Positions 16,755 through 25,008 of a stretch of DNA of 38,003 nucleotides are shown piece after piece. Positions within the stretch are counted from its first letter, which is position 1; the number at the start of each line of letters is the position of its first letter. Source of the DNA: SVFI01 sp045546735 (GTDB taxonomy: Bacteria; Bacillota; Clostridia; Lachnospirales; Lachnospiraceae); assembly GCA_045546735.1 (NCBI GenBank), contig JAZQDJ010000131.1:1-38003 (forward strand). The letters run 5' to 3'. The position numbers and the translations under genes were made by a program. The notes below the pieces were generated by a model, which ran no database searches, was not told the origin of the DNA, and saw only the letters and a program-made list of their open reading frames with translations.

Positions 16755-18293
16755 TTATAATTCAATAATTTCAAAGTCATCATAAGAGTCAAGCGAAGTT
16801 GCAACATATTCTTCTGCAATTTCGTGGTGAAGTTTGTTTTCCTTGATGCGGAAAATCAGTCCCATAATCTGAATCGTAATGAGTGGTGTCATGGCAACCA
16901 TTGCTACAATACCGAAAGCGTCGGTAATGATGTTTCCGCCGAGAGCTGTGCAGGCGCCCATTGCAAACGGAAGAAGGAAGGTAGCTGTCATTGGTCCGGA
17001 GGCAACACCACCGGAGTCAAAAGCGATTGCCGTAAAAAGTTTCGGTACAAAGAAAGTCAACACTAAAGCGATAAAGTAGCCCGGAACAAGAAACCATAAA
17101 ATCGAAATACCTGTCAGAACACGAATCATGGCAAGGCCGACAGAAGCAGCAACACCGATGGATAAACTAAGTCCCATTGCCTTTGCGGAAATCGCTCCGG
17201 AAGTCATCTCTTCAACCTGGCGGGTAAGTACGAATACGGCCGGTTCGGCAAGTACGATGAAATAACCGATAATCATACCGATTGGGACAATAATCCATGC
17301 ATAAGGAAGACCGGCGATTGTCTGGCCAAGATAGTTACCGGCCGGCATAAATCCTACATTGACACCGGTCAGGAATAAGAAGAGACCAATGTAAGTGTAG
17401 ATAAGACCGATGATAATACGGATCAGGGAACGTTTGCTGATATCCCTTGAAATACACTGGAAAATACCATAGAACATAACAATCGGTAAAAGTGAAACAG
17501 CCATTTCTTTTATATAATGTGGTAGCTGCGCAGAAAACAGTTTCCAAAGATCTACCGTGTTATCGATGATTGGAATGGCTTCCGAAACCTGCTCCGTGGA
17601 TTCCGGTTTGAAAATCAGTCCCAAAATCAAAACGGCAAGAATCGGTCCGATAGAGCACATGGAGACAAGACCGAAGGAGTCTTCTTCTGCATGACGGTCA
17701 CTACGGATGGAGGCAATACCGATACCGAATGACATAATAAACGGAACTGTCATAGGACCTGTAGTTACTCCGCCGGAGTCAAATGATATCGCAAGAAAAT
17801 CGCCCGGTACCAGGAATGCCAGTGCAAATACAACTGCATAGAATCCAAGAAGCAGATAGGATAGAGGAATTCCAAGCAGCATACGTAATATTGCAAATAC
17901 AAGGAAGACAGCAACCCCGGCTGCTACGGCGAGAATCAGGGTCAGATTCGGAATGGAAGGGACTTGCTGAGCAAGTACCTGTAAATCCGGCTCGGAAATC
18001 GTGATGACAAATCCCATAATAAAGGTAATCAATATAATGATAAAAATGTTTTTTGAGCGTGTAATAATAGAACCGACACGTTCGCCGATTTGATTCATCG
18101 ACATATCGACGCCGACATTAAAAAAGAGCATTCCGATAATAAGCAAAACTGCTCCGATCAGGAATGTCATTAATATACTCGGCGGAATCGGTGCAATCGT
18201 AAAGCATAACAATAAAACGATGGCAAGAATCGGTAGTACCGCCTTGAGCGTCTCAGTTAATTTTTCTTTAAAAACAGTTGGAATTGTAAACAA
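16755..18293 (-). CDS. DUF1538 membrane protein, putative transporter
   Basis: The 512-residue product has about 12 hydrophobic helices. It is internally duplicated: an EPxxxVLxxQV motif (about 101) and FDSGGVTTGPMT (171-182) in the first half recur as EPAVFVLTRQV (about 347) and FDSGGVASGPMT (about 422) in the second. Polar residues in such re-entrant-like motifs and the inverted or tandem repeat layout are typical of secondary transporters or channels. The substrate is unknown. Translation starts at TTG 18293, chosen for the AAAGAGG site 9-10 bases upstream. The downstream P-II-like gene is co-transcribed and likely regulates it. DUF1538 next to a P-II protein is a recurrent pairing in anaerobes, from memory. 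Confidence 0.87.
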   Translation of the reverse strand: MFTIPTVFKEKLTETLKAVLPILAIVLLLCFTIAPIPPSILMTFLIGAVLLIIGMLFFNVGVDMSMNQIGERVGSIITRSKNIFIIILITFIMGFVITISEPDLQVLAQQVPSIPNLTLILAVAAGVAVFLVFAILRMLLGIPLSYLLLGFYAVVFALAFLVPGDFLAISFDSGGVTTGPMTVPFIMSFGIGIASIRSDRHAEEDSFGLVSMCSIGPILAVLILGLIFKPESTEQVSEAIPIIDNTVDLWKLFSAQLPHYIKEMAVSLLPIVMFYGIFQCISRDISKRSLIRIIIGLIYTYIGLFLFLTGVNVGFMPAGNYLGQTIAGLPYAWIIVPIGMIIGYFIVLAEPAVFVLTRQVEEMTSGAISAKAMGLSLSIGVAASVGLAMIRVLTGISILWFLVPGYFIALVLTFFVPKLFTAIAFDSGGVASGPMTATFLLPFAMGACTALGGNIITDAFGIVAMVAMTPLITIQIMGLIFRIKENKLHHEIAEEYVATSLDSYDDFEIIEL

Positions 18294-18337
18294 TGAAGAA
18301 AACCTCTTTCTGATATGTATGTTTTACTGATGCATTC

Positions 18338-18343
18338 AGTATA
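18338..18343 (-). promoter_or_regulatory. Candidate -10 box for the DUF1538/P-II operon
   Basis: Read on the minus strand this is TATACT, about 45 bases upstream of the TTG start. No good -35 box is seen at the right distance, only an AT-rich stretch. Confidence 0.35.
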
Positions 18344-18394
18344 TCATATTTACGAAATAAATAAAAATAAATTATGGGAAAACATTTCGTTATA

Positions 18395-18403
18395 TGTTAT
18401 AAT
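18395..18403 (+). promoter_or_regulatory. Extended -10 promoter of the chemoreceptor gene
   Basis: TGTTATAAT, a perfect TATAAT at 18398-18403 with the TGn extension, stands 58 bases before the start codon. The -35 region is weak, which the extended -10 can compensate. Confidence 0.55.
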
Positions 18404-18460
18404 ATTTTTAATAATTTTGAATACCAAAACAAAGATTAAATTACAGAAGAGAGGTATCTT

Positions 18461-19966
18461 ATGAAAAAAGCCAAAGCCCAAAAACAAATCCCTGATTTTT
18501 CTGTAAAGGAGATTGCACAGCAGAATCAAAATAAGACGGCACTGATCGGTGTGACAATCATGAATGCAATTCTTGCGATTGCTTATGTTCTTGAAGTATT
18601 TAAAGATGCGCGAAGCATAGGTTCTTATGCGGTTATTGCAGCATTTTGTATTTTACCGTGTGTGTTTGCATGGATGACTTACAATAAGCAGAAGGATTCG
18701 AAAATCGTTCGATACATATGCAGCGTCGGATTTGCACTTTTGTATTCCTATATCATGTGGACGACTTCGACGGATATTGCATTTTGTTACGTAATCGTAA
18801 TTATGGTAATACTCGTTGTATATGTCGATTTAAAATTTTTGAGCGGACTCGGAATATATGCGTTGCTTGTCAATGTGGTTGTTATTGTTCGAAAAGCCAT
18901 AGCAGGTCAGCTTACGGGCAGTGCTCTTACAAATGCGGAAGTTATTGTTGCATGTTTGGTTTTAACAACCGTATTTACAATACTTGCAATTAAAAAGATT
19001 GAACAGATGAATGATGCCAATATTGCAAAAGCCGAGCAGCAGAAAACGCATTCAGATCAGCTTTTGACAACGACACTTCAGGTGGCTTCTGAAATCACAA
19101 TCAACATTGAAGAAGCAGTCGGTGAGACAGAGCAGCTCAAAGAAATGATCGGTGAGACGCAGCGTGCGATGGAGAATCTTGTTTCGGACACAAATTTGGA
19201 AGCAGATGCGATTGCAGCACAGAAACAGAGTACGGAAAAGATTAATGAGTATATTATGGGTGTCGGTGACGCCGTGGATTCCATTGTAAAAGAAGTCGAT
19301 GTAACAGAAGATAAGCTTGATAACGGAAATGCGGTTATGAACGAACTGCTTGATCAGGTACATATTTCCGAACAATCGAATGCGCTGGTTGTGCAGAAGA
19401 TGGAAGGACTTAGAGAATCTGCAGGAAAGATGCAGGATATTCTTGAAATGATTCGAAATGTGGCCGACCAAACAGGTCTTTTGGCACTCAATGCCAGCAT
19501 TGAGGCGGCAAGAGCCGGTGAAGCGGGAAGAGGATTTGCGGTTGTGGCAACAGAAATTACAAACCTTTCTACACAGACGAATGATGCGACGGGTGATATT
19601 GATACATTGATTGATGAGATTGTGAAATCTGTGGAGGATGTGACAGAAGCGATGAACAAGCTTCTTGAAAGCAGCCAGATGCAGAACAGGTATGTCAATG
19701 AGACGGCGGATAGTTTCCGTCAGATTCATACAAGTACGCAGAACATTTCGCAGCAAGTGACACATTTAAGAGAAACAGTGGATATTGTGACAGATGAAAA
19801 CAGACAGGTTTCTGAGCAGATTGAGCAGGTTTCTGAGATTATGCAGCGTGTGATGGCCGGAGCGGATATGACATGCGAGAACTGCAGTATCAATTTGGAC
19901 AGTGTGGCAAATGTTGCAGTTGTTATGGATAATTTAAGCCTTGAGGCGGCAAAATTACAAAACTAA
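18461..19966 (+). CDS. Methyl-accepting chemotaxis protein without an extracellular sensor domain
   Basis: The 501-residue product begins with a short cytoplasmic segment, then about six closely spaced hydrophobic helices (about 28-175) with only short loops, so no periplasmic-type ligand domain can be present. No HAMP domain is obvious. A long coiled-coil signalling domain follows, with the highly conserved tip IRNVADQTGLLALNASIEAA then RAGEAGRGFAVVA (about 337-370), the CheA/CheW-contact hairpin. It should signal through a CheA kinase encoded elsewhere, perhaps sensing membrane state or a ligand within the membrane (inference). Its ribosome binding site is AGAGAGG; a terminator follows the stop codon. 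Confidence 0.92.
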   Translation: MKKAKAQKQIPDFSVKEIAQQNQNKTALIGVTIMNAILAIAYVLEVFKDARSIGSYAVIAAFCILPCVFAWMTYNKQKDSKIVRYICSVGFALLYSYIMWTTSTDIAFCYVIVIMVILVVYVDLKFLSGLGIYALLVNVVVIVRKAIAGQLTGSALTNAEVIVACLVLTTVFTILAIKKIEQMNDANIAKAEQQKTHSDQLLTTTLQVASEITINIEEAVGETEQLKEMIGETQRAMENLVSDTNLEADAIAAQKQSTEKINEYIMGVGDAVDSIVKEVDVTEDKLDNGNAVMNELLDQVHISEQSNALVVQKMEGLRESAGKMQDILEMIRNVADQTGLLALNASIEAARAGEAGRGFAVVATEITNLSTQTNDATGDIDTLIDEIVKSVEDVTEAMNKLLESSQMQNRYVNETADSFRQIHTSTQNISQQVTHLRETVDIVTDENRQVSEQIEQVSEIMQRVMAGADMTCENCSINLDSVANVAVVMDNLSLEAAKLQN

Positions 19967-19974
19967 GAGTGAAT

Positions 19975-20012
19975 ACCCCCTATGACATTTTTGTGATAGG
20001 GGTTGCTTTTTC
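19975..20012 (+). terminator. Intrinsic terminator after the chemoreceptor gene
   Basis: CCCCTATGACA pairs with TGTGATAGGGG (one mismatch) around a T-rich loop and is followed by TTGCTTTTTCTT. It ends only about 15 bases before the next start codon. Confidence 0.75.
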
Positions 20013-20027
20013 TTATGGGAGGTTTTT

Positions 20028-22412
20028 ATGGGAGAAAAAGTGAAAAAGATAATCGCATGTATGTTGACAGGAATATTGTTATGTGTATGTGTTGTTTTGC
20101 CGGAAGAAGTGAAAGCAGAGGAAAGCGGAGTCGTTGTAACCTCGGCGACAGAACTTAAAAATGCTCTTTCGTCAGGAAATACGCTGATTACAATATCGGG
20201 AGAGATTACAGTCGGCGATGAGGCGGATGATTCCGGAAAAATGATTCCGCTTGAAATCCCTGCAAATGTAACGCTGCAGGGAGCAGATTCAGACGCAGTA
20301 TTATATTGCCGTTGTCCGGTGCAGATAGTAGGAAACAATGTGACAATCCGTGATTTGCAGATGAAATTTATTTCAAGCAATGCACTCGGAAGTGTTGCCC
20401 ATAGAGAAATTTTTCTTGCCGGACACAGTCTGGTGCTTGACAATATAAATACTTATCAGGAAGGAAACAACGGATCTCTCGGAGATCTGGGCGGAACAGA
20501 AGATGAACTTTTGCCGACGGTTTATGCCGGTGGTTTTGAAGGAACTTCTGTGTCGGAAGTCGCGTCGCTGACCATTCAAAATGCAACAGATAAGACACGG
20601 TTTCAGGCAATTTATATGGGACATGATGAAGGGAATGATTCCAAGGTTGCTTATGAAGAAGCAGCAGATTTATCAATCAGTTCAAAGACTGTGGTTAGAG
20701 ATGGAGTTTATACAAGTCAAAATACAAGTGCGGATATATCGGTTACAGGGGTAGAATATTCAAATTTATCAGCCGTGGCTTTTTACGGAAATGAGAATAC
20801 GAAATTACAGATATCGGGTGTCTCTGTGAATAGGGCGACAGTAAATCAGGTCGGAAACGTGGTTATACAAGAAAAGGGGTATTTACAACTTATTGCCGGA
20901 AATCTAAATAATGTAACTTTAAATAGCGGAGCTTGTTTGGATTTGAATGAGATGGCGGAAGTTACGGTGTCCGGTAATTTTACGGGCGGTTCTTATGACG
21001 GGACGACAGATACAAGGGGTGTCCTTGTGATGAATAAATTCGGCGTTCTCAATATGGAAGGGACGGTAACGGGAAATACGCTTTTACACACGGAAAACCG
21101 TTATTTTACAGGTGCGTATGCAGATTCTCATGTGTATATTGTTGCGTCGGATAAAAATGCGGATGGAACTGCCTTTGCTTTGCCGGAGGATGAACTTGAG
21201 TTTTATGAACTCGAGTATAATGCAGGGGAATGGACGGCCTATGAAACGGGGATAGGAGAATATACACCGGCAGTGATTGGAGGAGTAGAGATTCTTTCTT
21301 TCCCGGAAAGTGTTGATGTCAGTAAAATCTTTTCGAGTAATTATATTCCGGCGAACTTGGCGCCGCATTGCCATGTTGTTTGGAAAGATGAAAACGGAAC
21401 AGCTTATACAGTGTCAGAAGTATATGAGAATAGCTTTTTTGCAAGTGACATGGTAATCGCAATCCGGACAGAATACTGGGAGAGTGACGCTTATAATGAA
21501 AAAAACGATTGGTCAGTTCCGGTTTGGTTTGAGATGAAGGGAAATAGTCCGGATTACTGTTATTTTTATACGGAGAGTAAATATGACATAACGTCCGGAA
21601 AGTATACATATCTGTTCTGCAATACATATTTTGAAGACTTGGGTAACGTGGCAGATGTAAAGATGCAGTTGGACGGAAAAGTGATGGCGCGGATGGATGT
21701 TATATTGTATGATTCGGGCAAGGGCGAAACGCCTTCGTCTGTAATTGTAAAAGAGCCGGAAAATCCTAAGCCGCCGGCACATGTGCATGATGCAGGAGAG
21801 AAGGTGGTAACACCTGCAAGTCCGGGAAAAGCCGGTGAAATAAAACTGTTATGTACTTCATGTGGTGAAGTTCTTCAATCGGAAGTGATTGATGCACCGA
21901 AGTCAATGTCGATTTCGAAGAAGCTTTATACATATACGGGAAAATTATGTAAACCGACAGTAAAAATTAAAGATACACGCGGGCAAATCATAGACAGTAA
22001 CAATATAAAGATTACTTATAAAAATAACAAAAAGGTCGGAATAGCAACTGTAGTTGTTTCATTGAAAGGTAATTATACCGGAACTATGAAGAAGACATTT
22101 AAAATCCGGCCGAAGCAAACAAAAATAACAAAACTTACTTCGTCAAAGAAAAAAATTGTTGTGAAGTGGAAAAAAGTTTCTGCGCAAAATGACGGATACG
22201 AAATTCAGTATTCGACAAGTAAAAAGTTTACGAAAAAGACGACGAAAAAATTAGTGGTAGGCAAGAGCAAACAGACAAAAGCAACGATAAAAAAACCTAA
22301 GACGGGAAAGGCATATTATGTCCGTATCCGTACATTTAAGAAAGTCAAAGTGAATGGTAAAACGAAAAAGTTTTATTCTGCATGGTCAAAAGTAAAAAAA
22401 GCAAAAATATAA
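20028..22412 (+). CDS. Secreted beta-helix surface protein with Fn3-like, lysine-rich C-terminus
   Basis: The 794-residue product has a signal peptide (MGEKVKKIIACMLTGILLCV..., cleavage near VKAEES). Residues about 35-330 look like a pectate-lyase-type right-handed beta-helix: TSATELKNALSSGNTLITIS, VTLQGADSDAVLYCRC, NNVTIRDLQMKF and serial short strands. No pectate-lyase catalytic residues can be confirmed, so it may be a structural or binding helix. A cysteine-paired segment (LCTSCGEVL, about 610) is followed by two beta-sandwich modules; the last is Fn3-like (VKWKKVSAQNDGYEIQYSTS and YYVRIRTFKKV). The last 150 residues are very lysine-rich and there is no sortase motif. GGGAGG at 20016 sets the start. 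It shares its CxxC-plus-basic-tail plan with the LRR protein at 1137. Confidence 0.82.
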   Translation: MGEKVKKIIACMLTGILLCVCVVLPEEVKAEESGVVVTSATELKNALSSGNTLITISGEITVGDEADDSGKMIPLEIPANVTLQGADSDAVLYCRCPVQIVGNNVTIRDLQMKFISSNALGSVAHREIFLAGHSLVLDNINTYQEGNNGSLGDLGGTEDELLPTVYAGGFEGTSVSEVASLTIQNATDKTRFQAIYMGHDEGNDSKVAYEEAADLSISSKTVVRDGVYTSQNTSADISVTGVEYSNLSAVAFYGNENTKLQISGVSVNRATVNQVGNVVIQEKGYLQLIAGNLNNVTLNSGACLDLNEMAEVTVSGNFTGGSYDGTTDTRGVLVMNKFGVLNMEGTVTGNTLLHTENRYFTGAYADSHVYIVASDKNADGTAFALPEDELEFYELEYNAGEWTAYETGIGEYTPAVIGGVEILSFPESVDVSKIFSSNYIPANLAPHCHVVWKDENGTAYTVSEVYENSFFASDMVIAIRTEYWESDAYNEKNDWSVPVWFEMKGNSPDYCYFYTESKYDITSGKYTYLFCNTYFEDLGNVADVKMQLDGKVMARMDVILYDSGKGETPSSVIVKEPENPKPPAHVHDAGEKVVTPASPGKAGEIKLLCTSCGEVLQSEVIDAPKSMSISKKLYTYTGKLCKPTVKIKDTRGQIIDSNNIKITYKNNKKVGIATVVVSLKGNYTGTMKKTFKIRPKQTKITKLTSSKKKIVVKWKKVSAQNDGYEIQYSTSKKFTKKTTKKLVVGKSKQTKATIKKPKTGKAYYVRIRTFKKVKVNGKTKKFYSAWSKVKKAKI

Positions 22413-22430
22413 AGAAATCATAAAATGGAA

Positions 22431-22453
22431 AAAAGTGTCTACACATTTTTCTC
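22431..22453 (+). terminator. Weak hairpin with T tract
   Basis: AAAA-GTG-TCTA-CAC-ATTTTT forms a short AT-rich hairpin followed by CTCT, 18 bases after the stop codon. It may end transcription of the beta-helix gene. A candidate -10 box TAAAAT for the next gene follows at 22463, and a small GCGC-AACA-GCGC hairpin sits before its ribosome binding site. Confidence 0.3.
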
Positions 22454-22510
22454 TATTGGTGCTAAAATAAACCTCGTGCGCAACAGCGCTTAGAAGGGAA
22501 GTTTTTGTTT

Positions 22511-23890
22511 ATGATATCGAAAATTAAAAAATTATTTGAACCTACGGATATGACAGTCGGAACTCCGTGGAAAAGTATCGGACTTTTTTCGATTCCGATG
22601 GTGATTGGAAATATTGCACAGCAGTTGTACAGTACGGTTGACAGTATCGTGGTCGGACATTATGTCGGCGACAATGCGCTGGCAGCAGTCGGTAGTGCAG
22701 CACCGATTTTTAATTTGCTGCTTGTTCTTTTTATCGGAATTTCAGCAGGTGTCGGAATTATGGTGGCACAGTATTTCGGTGCAAGAATCCGCGAGGATTT
22801 GTCTAAGACAATCGGGACCTGTATTACGCTTACAGCACTTTGTTCCTTGTTTTTGATGGTTGCAACACCGCCATTGGTAAAACCATTGCTTAGGCTTCTT
22901 GTCACCCCGCAATCCTTGATGACAGATTGTACCTATTATCTTGTGATTATGATGGTAGGTGGTGCGGGAATGGCATATTACAATATTTTGAGTGGTATTT
23001 TAAGAGGATTGGGTGATTCTTTTTCGGCACTTTTGTACTTGCTTGTAGCAACTGTACTGAATATTGTGCTTGATTTGTTGTTTGTGGCTCAGTTCCATAT
23101 GGGAGTGGCAGGTGTGGCACTTGCTACGGTGATTGCGCAGGGGATATCCGCATGGTTGTGTCTGCGTAAGCTGATGAATATGAAAGAAACCTTTGACTTA
23201 ACAAAAGAAGAACTCAAGATGTCTAAGTCGCATCTTTCTCAGATTGTGCGACTCGGACTTCCGTCAGGAGCTACGCAGGCGATTTTCTCATCTGCGATGA
23301 TTATTGTACAGTCATTGACAAATAGTTTTGGAGAATTGTTTATTGCGGCAAATGTTATTGTTATGCGTGTGGATGGTTTTGCAATGATGCCGAATTTTTC
23401 GTTCGGTACGGCTATGACGACTTATACAGGTCAGAATGTCGGTGCGCAGAAATACGACCGGGTTTCTCAGGGGGCTAAGCAGGGAACAATTATGGCTGTT
23501 CTTTGCTCTGCGACGATTACGGGAATTATTCTTTTGTTTGGTAAACATTTGATGCGTATTTTTACGGATACACCGGAACTTGTAAATATGAGCTATTACA
23601 TGATGTGCATTTTGGCTGTTGGCTATATTGCGATGGCAGTTACCCAAAGCTTATCGGGAGTCATGCGCGGAGCAGGTGATACAGTAACACCTATGTGGAT
23701 TTCGCTTTGTACTTCGGTTTTGATTCGTATTCCGATTGCATATGGTATTTCTTGGCTTACAAGAACACCGGAGCTTCCTACGGGACGAAGCGAGTGTATT
23801 CAGATTTCGCTTCTTTCTGCCTGGGTACTCGGAGCAGTATTGACGGCAATTTTCTATAAAGTCGGAAAATGGAAAAATAAGGCACTATAA
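22511..23890 (+). CDS. MATE-family multidrug/cation antiporter
   Basis: The product (459 residues from ATG 22511) has about 12 transmembrane helices in two homologous halves, as usual for MATE exporters that use Na+ or H+ gradients to extrude cationic compounds. Family signatures are PMVIGNIAQQLYSTVDSIVV (helix 1), VGDNALAAVGSAAPI and, in the second half, FGTAMTTYTGQNVGAQ and SLSGVMRGAGDTVTPM. Length is normal. AAGGGAA lies at 22494-22500; by spacing it could serve either the in-frame TTG at 22505 or the ATG at 22511, which differ by two residues. It stands alone; no regulator gene of the MarR/TetR type is adjacent. Confidence 0.92.
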   Translation: MISKIKKLFEPTDMTVGTPWKSIGLFSIPMVIGNIAQQLYSTVDSIVVGHYVGDNALAAVGSAAPIFNLLLVLFIGISAGVGIMVAQYFGARIREDLSKTIGTCITLTALCSLFLMVATPPLVKPLLRLLVTPQSLMTDCTYYLVIMMVGGAGMAYYNILSGILRGLGDSFSALLYLLVATVLNIVLDLLFVAQFHMGVAGVALATVIAQGISAWLCLRKLMNMKETFDLTKEELKMSKSHLSQIVRLGLPSGATQAIFSSAMIIVQSLTNSFGELFIAANVIVMRVDGFAMMPNFSFGTAMTTYTGQNVGAQKYDRVSQGAKQGTIMAVLCSATITGIILLFGKHLMRIFTDTPELVNMSYYMMCILAVGYIAMAVTQSLSGVMRGAGDTVTPMWISLCTSVLIRIPIAYGISWLTRTPELPTGRSECIQISLLSAWVLGAVLTAIFYKVGKWKNKAL

Positions 23891-23938
23891 ATTTCTTGTT
23901 CTTATACGTATTAGTAGTAAGAGGAAGGAGGTTTGTGC

Positions 23939-24502
23939 ATGAAAAAAGATATATTAATAGTAGTTCTAATGGTGGTTGCTGTTATAGTCGGTGTTGGCAT
24001 TAGGTATTATATACAGACAGGCAGTCTGCTTCCGCAAGAGCAACCGGAACCTGTGCAGGAGAGCATGGTTGTGGAGGAAAAAGCGGAAGAGGTTTCTTCC
24101 GAGAGTGATGATGGAAAAACAGAGGAGTCGGTGCAGACTGTAGCGGATAATAACTGGGGGATCGTTCTTTCGGCAAAAGATGTGACATCGGACGGAATGA
24201 CACTGGTATGTTCGCAAAGTGGTGGTAATCCGACAGGAGAACTTTTGACCGGAGCATGGTATGAAATAGAAGTATCAGAGGGCGGTCAGTGGAAAGTGGC
24301 ACCTGTCTATGCAGAAGTCTGCTGGGAAGATATCGCATGGGAGATTCCTTCGGAAGATACAACGCAGTGGGAAGTGAATTGGACATGGATTTACGGAACG
24401 CTTCCGGCCGGCGAGTATCGGATGGCAAAAGAAATCATGGATTTCAGACAGACAGGTGATTATGATACTTGCAGAAGCTATGCATATTTTACAATTGAAT
24501 AA
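23939..24502 (+). CDS. Membrane-anchored bacterial Ig-like domain protein
   Basis: The 187-residue product starts at ATG 23939, 7 bases after GGAGG. Residues 1-22 form a single hydrophobic anchor (MKKDILIVVLMVVAVIVGVG) without a lipobox cysteine; an acidic linker (about 30-65) follows. The remaining 115 residues match the group-14 bacterial Ig-like domain: NWGIVLSAKDVTSDGMTLV, SGGNPTGELLTGAWYEIE, WEVNWTWIYGTLPAGEYRMA and a closing YAYFTIE. Proteins of this type are common, usually small and extracellular, in Lachnospiraceae; what they bind is unknown. It lies 48 bases after the MATE gene and may be read with it. A strong terminator follows. Confidence 0.82.
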   Translation: MKKDILIVVLMVVAVIVGVGIRYYIQTGSLLPQEQPEPVQESMVVEEKAEEVSSESDDGKTEESVQTVADNNWGIVLSAKDVTSDGMTLVCSQSGGNPTGELLTGAWYEIEVSEGGQWKVAPVYAEVCWEDIAWEIPSEDTTQWEVNWTWIYGTLPAGEYRMAKEIMDFRQTGDYDTCRSYAYFTIE

Positions 24503-24515
24503 ACTATGTGGTTTG

Positions 24516-24549
24516 AGCCATGCGTCGGAAGTCGGCGTGTGGCTTTTTT
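24516..24549 (+). terminator. Strong intrinsic terminator
   Basis: AGCCATGCGTCG pairs with CGGCGTGTGGCT (12 pairs, several G-U) around a 5-base loop, followed by TTTTTT. It ends the MATE/Ig-like transcription unit. Confidence 0.9.
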
Positions 24550-24868
24550 GATATTGTGTTAGTGCTAATTAAGTTAATTTGGATGTTTTTTGGATTTTTT
24601 CATATAGAATGAGTTGTATTGAGTCATATAGAGGTGTTTTTTTGAACTGTTTTCAGCTAGAAAGCTGTATTATAGCAAATCTATCTGCAAAACATGGCAC
24701 CAAAATAGAGTTATGTAAACCAACGGAAGGCGTGTGAAGTGAAAAACAAAGTATTTTTACAGATAAAATATATAAGAATGCCTTTTCTAGACGAAATAAG
24801 GGCAAAATTTTGCAGATATATTATATGAAAAATGAATGAACTATAGGAAAAAGCCCCGGAGATTGAGC
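24550..24868. other. Non-coding stretch with short repeats
   Basis: No gene is visible. The stretch holds a direct repeat TCATATAGA (24600-24608 and 24624-24632), a small hairpin CAGCT-AGAA-AGCTG (about 24654-24667), a perfect palindrome GCAAAATTTTGC (24802-24813) and a 10-base inverted pair ATCTGCAAAA (24683-24692) with TTTTGCAGAT (24808-24817). Each could be chance in such AT-rich DNA. No known riboswitch or tRNA fold is apparent. Confidence 0.4.
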
Positions 24869-24897
24869 TTTACACCATAATTACAAGTGTTGATAAA
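24869..24897 (+). promoter_or_regulatory. Candidate promoter of the LytTR operon
   Basis: TTTACA (24869-24874), a 17-base spacer and GATAAA (24892-24897) fit a vegetative promoter, with TAAAAT at 24894 as an alternative -10. Transcription from here would give a leader of about 105 bases carrying the 21-bp-period repeats. A second, activator-dependent promoter further down (TATGTT at 24977) is possible. Confidence 0.4.
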
Positions 24898-24916
24898 ATT
24901 AAAAACAGTCAAAACA

Positions 24917-24945
24917 GGCAACTTATGCATCGCATACGGCAACTT
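24917..24945 (+). promoter_or_regulatory. Tandem direct repeat, probable LytTR binding site
   Basis: GGCAACTT occurs at 24917-24924 and 24938-24945, exactly 21 bases (two helical turns) apart, with further matches in the following bases (GCAT at the same offset). LytTR domains bind pairs of 9-bp direct repeats spaced about 12 bases, with a GTT core; the reverse complement here, AAGTTGCC, contains that core. The site lies 64-92 bases before the LytTR gene itself, which suggests autoregulation. Confidence 0.5.
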
Positions 24946-25008
24946 GCGACATGCATGCTTGCATAGAGAAAATACATATGTTAGCGTAAGACAAAAGGAG
25001 GGAACAAC

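Noticed and set aside
19052..19765. 237-codon antisense frame inside the chemoreceptor gene
   Set aside because: The opposite strand encodes the conserved chemoreceptor signalling domain; the antisense product is Cys/His/Arg-rich shadow sequence.
24683..24817. 10-base inverted pair as ends of a transposable mini-element
   Set aside because: No target-site duplication was seen at the outer ends, and a pair of this length is not rare in 500 AT-rich bases. Kept only as part of the intergenic description.
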